Source: Bacillota bacterium
GTDB lineage: Bacteria; Bacillota; Clostridia; Christensenellales; UMGS416
Assembly (NCBI GenBank): GCA_023435705.1
Contig: JAEYRH010000016.1
Span: forward strand, 372,001-436,000
Direction of reading: 5' to 3'
Length of the DNA: 64,000 bases
A program made the position numbers and the translations under genes. The notes under the pieces were generated by a model. The model searched no databases, was not told where the DNA came from, and saw only the letters and a list, made by a program, of their open reading frames with translations. Positions 60,868 through 64,000 of the stretch are shown piece after piece (positions within the stretch are counted from its first letter, which is position 1; the number at the start of each line of letters is the position of its first letter).

Positions 60868-62313
60868 TTACGGCCCATAATTGACCGCCACCGCCACAGC
60901 CAATGAAGCCACGGAAATCAACACGATAGCAAGTTGCAGCTTCCAGGTCCATTTGAGCCATTTGAGATACGGGATGCCCACCAGCCCCAGTGTGATCAAC
61001 AGCACGGCGTTGGTGGGATAGATCATGTTGGCGAAGCCGTCACCCAGCACAAAGGCCTGCACCGCCGTCTGGCGCGTGAGGTCGGTGAGAGTGGCTAGCG
61101 GCACCACCAAAGGCATCACTAAAAACGCCTTGGCCGTGCTGCCGGCCACAAAAAGCTCCAGTACCAACACAAATGCATAGAGGAGCAATACCGCACCGTA
61201 AGGCCCCACCTGTTTGACCACGTTGTAAGCGTGATAAAGGAGCGTGTCCATGATGCCGCCGGCCGCCATGATCTGCTTGGCGCTGAGGGCCAGGATCACC
61301 AGCACCGCACCGGGCAGCAGGCCCAGCATGCCCTTGCCAAACTCTTTGATCACTTGACCGGCACCACGGCCGACCAAAAGGCCTGCGCCGATGCCACCGG
61401 CGGTGAACATGAGCGCCATCACAGGCATCGTGAGATCGGTCAAATCCTTCACGATAAAGCCGGTTGCGATGAAGAGAAATGCGAACAGCAGGCACGAGAG
61501 GAAAAAGACGGATGCTTTCCGGACACCAGGAGAATCGTCCCGCACACCGGACACCATGCCGGTATAGCGCTCCCGCATCGCCATGTCAATTTCATAGACC
61601 GGAGACGACTTGGGATCCCTCTCCACTTTTTTGGCATATCGGATCAGGAACACCACCAACAGTCCGTATATCAAAATGAAAAACAAAGCGCGGAAGCCGA
61701 ACCCGGAAAACAACGGGATTTGCGCAATCTTCTGCGTGATACCGATCGTGAATGGATTCAATGTGCCCGCTGCAAACCCAAAGCCCACCGATAGGATGCT
61801 CATGCCAATGCCTGTTAAAGAATCCCACCCCAGTGAAAGGGCCAGCGCCACCGTGATCGGCACCAGCGTGACCGTTTCCTCAAACAGCCCTGCCGTGGAG
61901 CCCAACACCATGCAGGTGAGAGACAGCAACGCCAGCAGCTTGTACTTCTGGCCGCCATATCGTGATACGACGCTGGAGAGCAGATATTTCAACACGCCGC
62001 TGCTTTCCAGGATCAAGAAGGTGCCGCCAATGAACATGACAAACACAATGATCAGAATGGCAGTGGATGCGTCCGGCCCGGCAAACACCTCAAACGGCGC
62101 GGTGATCCACCGCCAAACTGGCAGCCGCTGAGTTTCAACCAAGTGATAGGTATCCTTGACGATTGTTTCCTGACCACCCGCCAAAGTGCGGTCGAACTGA
62201 CCTTGCGGAACTGTGAGCGTGAGGATGCCGGCCACGGCCATGATGACGAGCAGCATGATCGCCGTACCGAGAAAGGCCCGCTTGTTGATCTGCAGCCCCT
62301 GTTTGGCTTCCAT
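60868..62313 (-). CDS. YfcC family membrane transporter
   Basis: 481-residue membrane protein with about 12-13 transmembrane helices, of the YfcC/DcuC/ArcD-related ion transporter group. Family marks include GSTAGLFEETVTLVPI, a mid-helix GFAAGTLNPFTIGI and FVAGSTAKAFLVMP in the second half, which form the inverted-repeat substrate site. Substrates of the family include C4-dicarboxylates and basic amino acids. ATG 62313 overlaps the stop codon of the ornithine cyclodeaminase-like gene by 1 nt (TGATG), so transport of ornithine or arginine is a sensible inference. Confidence 0.9.
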   Translation of the reverse strand: MEAKQGLQINKRAFLGTAIMLLVIMAVAGILTLTVPQGQFDRTLAGGQETIVKDTYHLVETQRLPVWRWITAPFEVFAGPDASTAILIIVFVMFIGGTFLILESSGVLKYLLSSVVSRYGGQKYKLLALLSLTCMVLGSTAGLFEETVTLVPITVALALSLGWDSLTGIGMSILSVGFGFAAGTLNPFTIGITQKIAQIPLFSGFGFRALFFILIYGLLVVFLIRYAKKVERDPKSSPVYEIDMAMRERYTGMVSGVRDDSPGVRKASVFFLSCLLFAFLFIATGFIVKDLTDLTMPVMALMFTAGGIGAGLLVGRGAGQVIKEFGKGMLGLLPGAVLVILALSAKQIMAAGGIMDTLLYHAYNVVKQVGPYGAVLLLYAFVLVLELFVAGSTAKAFLVMPLVVPLATLTDLTRQTAVQAFVLGDGFANMIYPTNAVLLITLGLVGIPYLKWLKWTWKLQLAIVLISVASLAVAVAVNYGP

Positions 62314-63425
62314 CACTCTTCCACCTCTTCTGCTTGACCGGGCACTAAATTGCGTTCGGCGTGCACCAGGAAATCCTGGATGTTGGTCACAATGCTGTTC
62401 ACACTGAGGCTGCCGCGGTCACGGAGCTTGTTCACCGCAAATTCTGATATATCTACCGTGTAGAAATAGACAGGTCGGATCCTCTCCCCCACCCGCTGCC
62501 AGGCTGGCGTCATGTTGCCGGTGGCGATTGTGTGCAGCTGCGTTGCGAGCGCGATCACCGTGGTGGCCCGTCGGGTATACTCGCGCATGGCGGACTGCGC
62601 CTGATACACATCGCCGATCACATCGGGCAGAGGGCCGTCATCGCGAATGGAGCCGGCCAGCACAAAAGGCACACCCCTTCGAACGCATGCCGCCATGATG
62701 CCGTCATTGATCTTTTCCTGCCGGATGAACCGCTCCACGGAGCCGGCATGGCGCACACGGTTGATTGCCTCCAGGTGGTGGTAGTGGCCATCGAGCATTG
62801 GCTCCTTGGTGTAGATGTGCTGCCCCAGCGCCGTATTGTAGATGGATGCCTCAAGATCATGGGTGGCAAGCGCGTTGCCTGCAAATAGCGCGTGGGCATA
62901 GCCGCTACCGATGATGCGCGCCATGGCCCGCCGGGCGTCATGGTCAAACACCACTGCCGGGCCCAATACCCAAACAATAAAGCCATGGTCGCGGTCATGG
63001 CGTAGGATGTCATAAAGCAGGTCGTAATCCCTGGAATAGGAAGATTCGCGGGAGCGGCCTGTGCGGAACGCGAAAGGTTGCGCTTCCCCACTCTGCCCCT
63101 GCCGGTGAAATGCCTGATAATCCACATAGATGCCGGCGCTGCCATCCTCCGCACGGCCAGTCACCACCAGGTCACCGGCGCGAACCAGTCGGGCTTCCAC
63201 CGCCCATGGCTGCCCGTCTCGTATCACGACGGCGCAATCCATCCGCGGTGCCTCGATGAGCCGCCACTGGCCTCCGATCTTGAAGTATTCCGGATAGATC
63301 GTGGTGGCATGAAATACATCCGGCAATAAGCCATCGGCCAAAGAAGGACGAACAGCAGCGTCAGGAGACATGGCAAACAGACGGCTATTGAAGTCTGGCG
63401 GAACATAAGCGGGAAGCTGAAACAT
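62313..63425 (-). CDS. Ornithine cyclodeaminase-like protein, LOR/SDH (archaeal) family
   Basis: 370-residue protein matching the TIGR00300-type family: an N-terminal part LLPDVFHATTIYPEYFK..MDCAVVI..RAGDLVVTG, then a Rossmann-like domain with ALFAGNALATHDLEASIY, DGHYHHLEAIN and VLAGSIRDDGPLPDV. Relatives include archaeal ornithine cyclodeaminase and the C-terminal part of cyanobacterial AgrE/ArgZ, which turn ornithine into proline and ammonia with NAD. The usual N-terminal saccharopine-dehydrogenase-like segment is missing. It is unrelated to the common mu-crystallin ornithine cyclodeaminase. It is first in a two-gene operon with the YfcC transporter. Confidence 0.85.
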   Translation of the reverse strand: MFQLPAYVPPDFNSRLFAMSPDAAVRPSLADGLLPDVFHATTIYPEYFKIGGQWRLIEAPRMDCAVVIRDGQPWAVEARLVRAGDLVVTGRAEDGSAGIYVDYQAFHRQGQSGEAQPFAFRTGRSRESSYSRDYDLLYDILRHDRDHGFIVWVLGPAVVFDHDARRAMARIIGSGYAHALFAGNALATHDLEASIYNTALGQHIYTKEPMLDGHYHHLEAINRVRHAGSVERFIRQEKINDGIMAACVRRGVPFVLAGSIRDDGPLPDVIGDVYQAQSAMREYTRRATTVIALATQLHTIATGNMTPAWQRVGERIRPVYFYTVDISEFAVNKLRDRGSLSVNSIVTNIQDFLVHAERNLVPGQAEEVEE

Positions 63426-63426
63426 G

Positions 63427-63484
63427 GGAGCACCCCATCACACTGTAATGCTCCCATTATCAACCAATGATCTGGATATTTCAA
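63427..63484 (-). promoter_or_regulatory. Promoter and start-site hairpin of the cyclodeaminase operon
   Basis: TTGAAA (63479-63484) and GATAAT (63456-63461) on the minus strand, 17 bp apart. Just downstream, GGGAGCA and TGCTCCC (63450-63456 and 63427-63433) can form a hairpin that ends directly at the ATG, so the leader is short and folded. Confidence 0.65.
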
Positions 63485-63520
63485 TAGAGAAACCATGCAT
63501 TAGTAAGCGCCAAAAGCAAA

Positions 63521-63733
63521 CTAGACCCGATCGTCTGCGGGATCATCCGGCATGAGCTTACGCACTTCTTCAAGTTTCAAATACTCCACCACCCGGTAAG
63601 GGCGGATCGGCATATTAGTGCCGTCAGAAAAGAAAAACCGAAGCGCAAACGGCTCCCGATCCTCCCGCAAGGCAACGAGCTCACCGTTGCGGATGCGCTG
63701 TTTCAACCTGGCGTGGTAGGAATAATGGCCCAT
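63521..63733 (-). CDS. Small hypothetical protein
   Basis: 70-residue basic protein (MGHYSYHARLKQRIRNGELV start) with a beta-rich middle (FALRFFFSDGTNMPIRPYRV). ATG 63733 has a GGAGG site 5 nt upstream, which supports real translation. I do not recognise a family. It lies 23 bp after the rhamnosidase-like gene on the same strand, so it may be cotranscribed with it. Confidence 0.65.
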   Translation of the reverse strand: MGHYSYHARLKQRIRNGELVALREDREPFALRFFFSDGTNMPIRPYRVVEYLKLEEVRKLMPDDPADDRV

Positions 63734-63756
63734 CGACACCTCCGATTATGGTTGCA

Positions 63757-64000
63757 TCAAATGGATTCCATCACAAAGTGATAGCTACCCGAGCCGACCA
63801 AAAAGGATAGTCCCTCACCACTGTCTTGGCCGATAACTTTTTCTGGCGCACCCGGGAGAAAATGGTTCCCATCCCAAACCACATCGCCGGATTCCTTCAC
63901 AACCACCTGTGATACAGTATTGCTGATCACTGGAAGGATCACTCTGGCAGAGCAATTCGCGGGAATGCATACTGACAAGTTGAAAACATCCGCCCCACGT
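63757..64000 (-). CDS. C-terminal end of an alpha-L-rhamnosidase (5' partial)
   Basis: The frame is open to the window edge; only the last 81 or so residues are visible. They match the C-terminal beta-sandwich of GH78 alpha-L-rhamnosidases: a strand FNLSVCIPANCSARVILPV, then VVWDGNHF and the closing LSFLVGSGSYHFVM. The catalytic barrel lies outside. A different glycoside hydrolase with the same end domain is possible. Confidence 0.72.
   Translation of the reverse strand, partial: RGADVFNLSVCIPANCSARVILPVISNTVSQVVVKESGDVVWDGNHFLPGAPEKVIGQDSGEGLSFLVGSGSYHFVMESI

Overview
The window reads as a chromosomal stretch of a Gram-positive bacterium, most likely a Clostridia-type member of the Bacillota. 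The evidence is strong GGAGG-type ribosome binding sites, many TTGACA/TATAAT promoters with 16-18 bp spacers, rho-independent terminators, lipoproteins with Thr/Pro-rich linkers, and a Pel cluster without the outer-membrane parts PelB and PelC. The taxonomic call is inference. No phage, insertion sequence or CRISPR array was seen.

Layout. 1-6.1 kb: the end of a TPR-GAF-GGDEF diguanylate cyclase, a type B carboxylesterase, a DODA-type dioxygenase, and two related Rnk/GreA-like genes, one fused to an acetyltransferase. 6.1-11.3 kb: a 2-oxoacid dehydrogenase operon (E2, E3, then a fused alpha/beta E1). 11.7-21.7 kb: RtcB, an rRNA methyltransferase, an Lrp-aminotransferase-DUF362 operon, TrmL with an AEC transporter, and two membrane-linked glycosyltransferases. 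21.8-23.4 kb: a FAD oxidoreductase with a Rieske domain.

23.4-38.5 kb is the centre of interest. A nine-gene, mostly overlapping operon encodes a Gram-positive Pel-type exopolysaccharide machine (PelD, PelE, a PelA-like deacetylase, PelF, PelG). It continues directly into CotH, a VTC polyphosphate-polymerase domain protein, DUF4956 and a DUF4832 protein. Immediately downstream, a second DUF4832 protein, secreted and carrying fibronectin type III-like repeats, is preceded by a c-di-GMP-I riboswitch with a visible SD-sequestering switch. The PelD protein keeps an RxxD c-di-GMP site. The same second messenger therefore appears to act on the synthase post-translationally and on the secreted partner at the RNA level, and a diguanylate cyclase lies at the window edge.

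38.9-44 kb: regulatory genes, namely two DUF2087 proteins, a TetR regulator with divergent SDR genes around a symmetric operator, and a LysR. 44.2-48.7 kb: a MoxR-DUF58-transglutaminase operon. 48.67-48.95 kb: two tandem, about 100-nt structured elements that look like a small-RNA family. 49-57.8 kb: lipoproteins, tRNA-Thr, a nucleotidyltransferase/phosphomannomutase-like fusion, a zinc-ribbon protein with an interleaved-repeat leader, DUF1003, and a nucleoside catabolism operon. 57.9-60.7 kb: a polar amino acid ABC transporter. 60.7-64 kb: tRNA-Val, a YfcC transporter coupled to an archaeal-type ornithine cyclodeaminase-like gene, and the end of an alpha-L-rhamnosidase.
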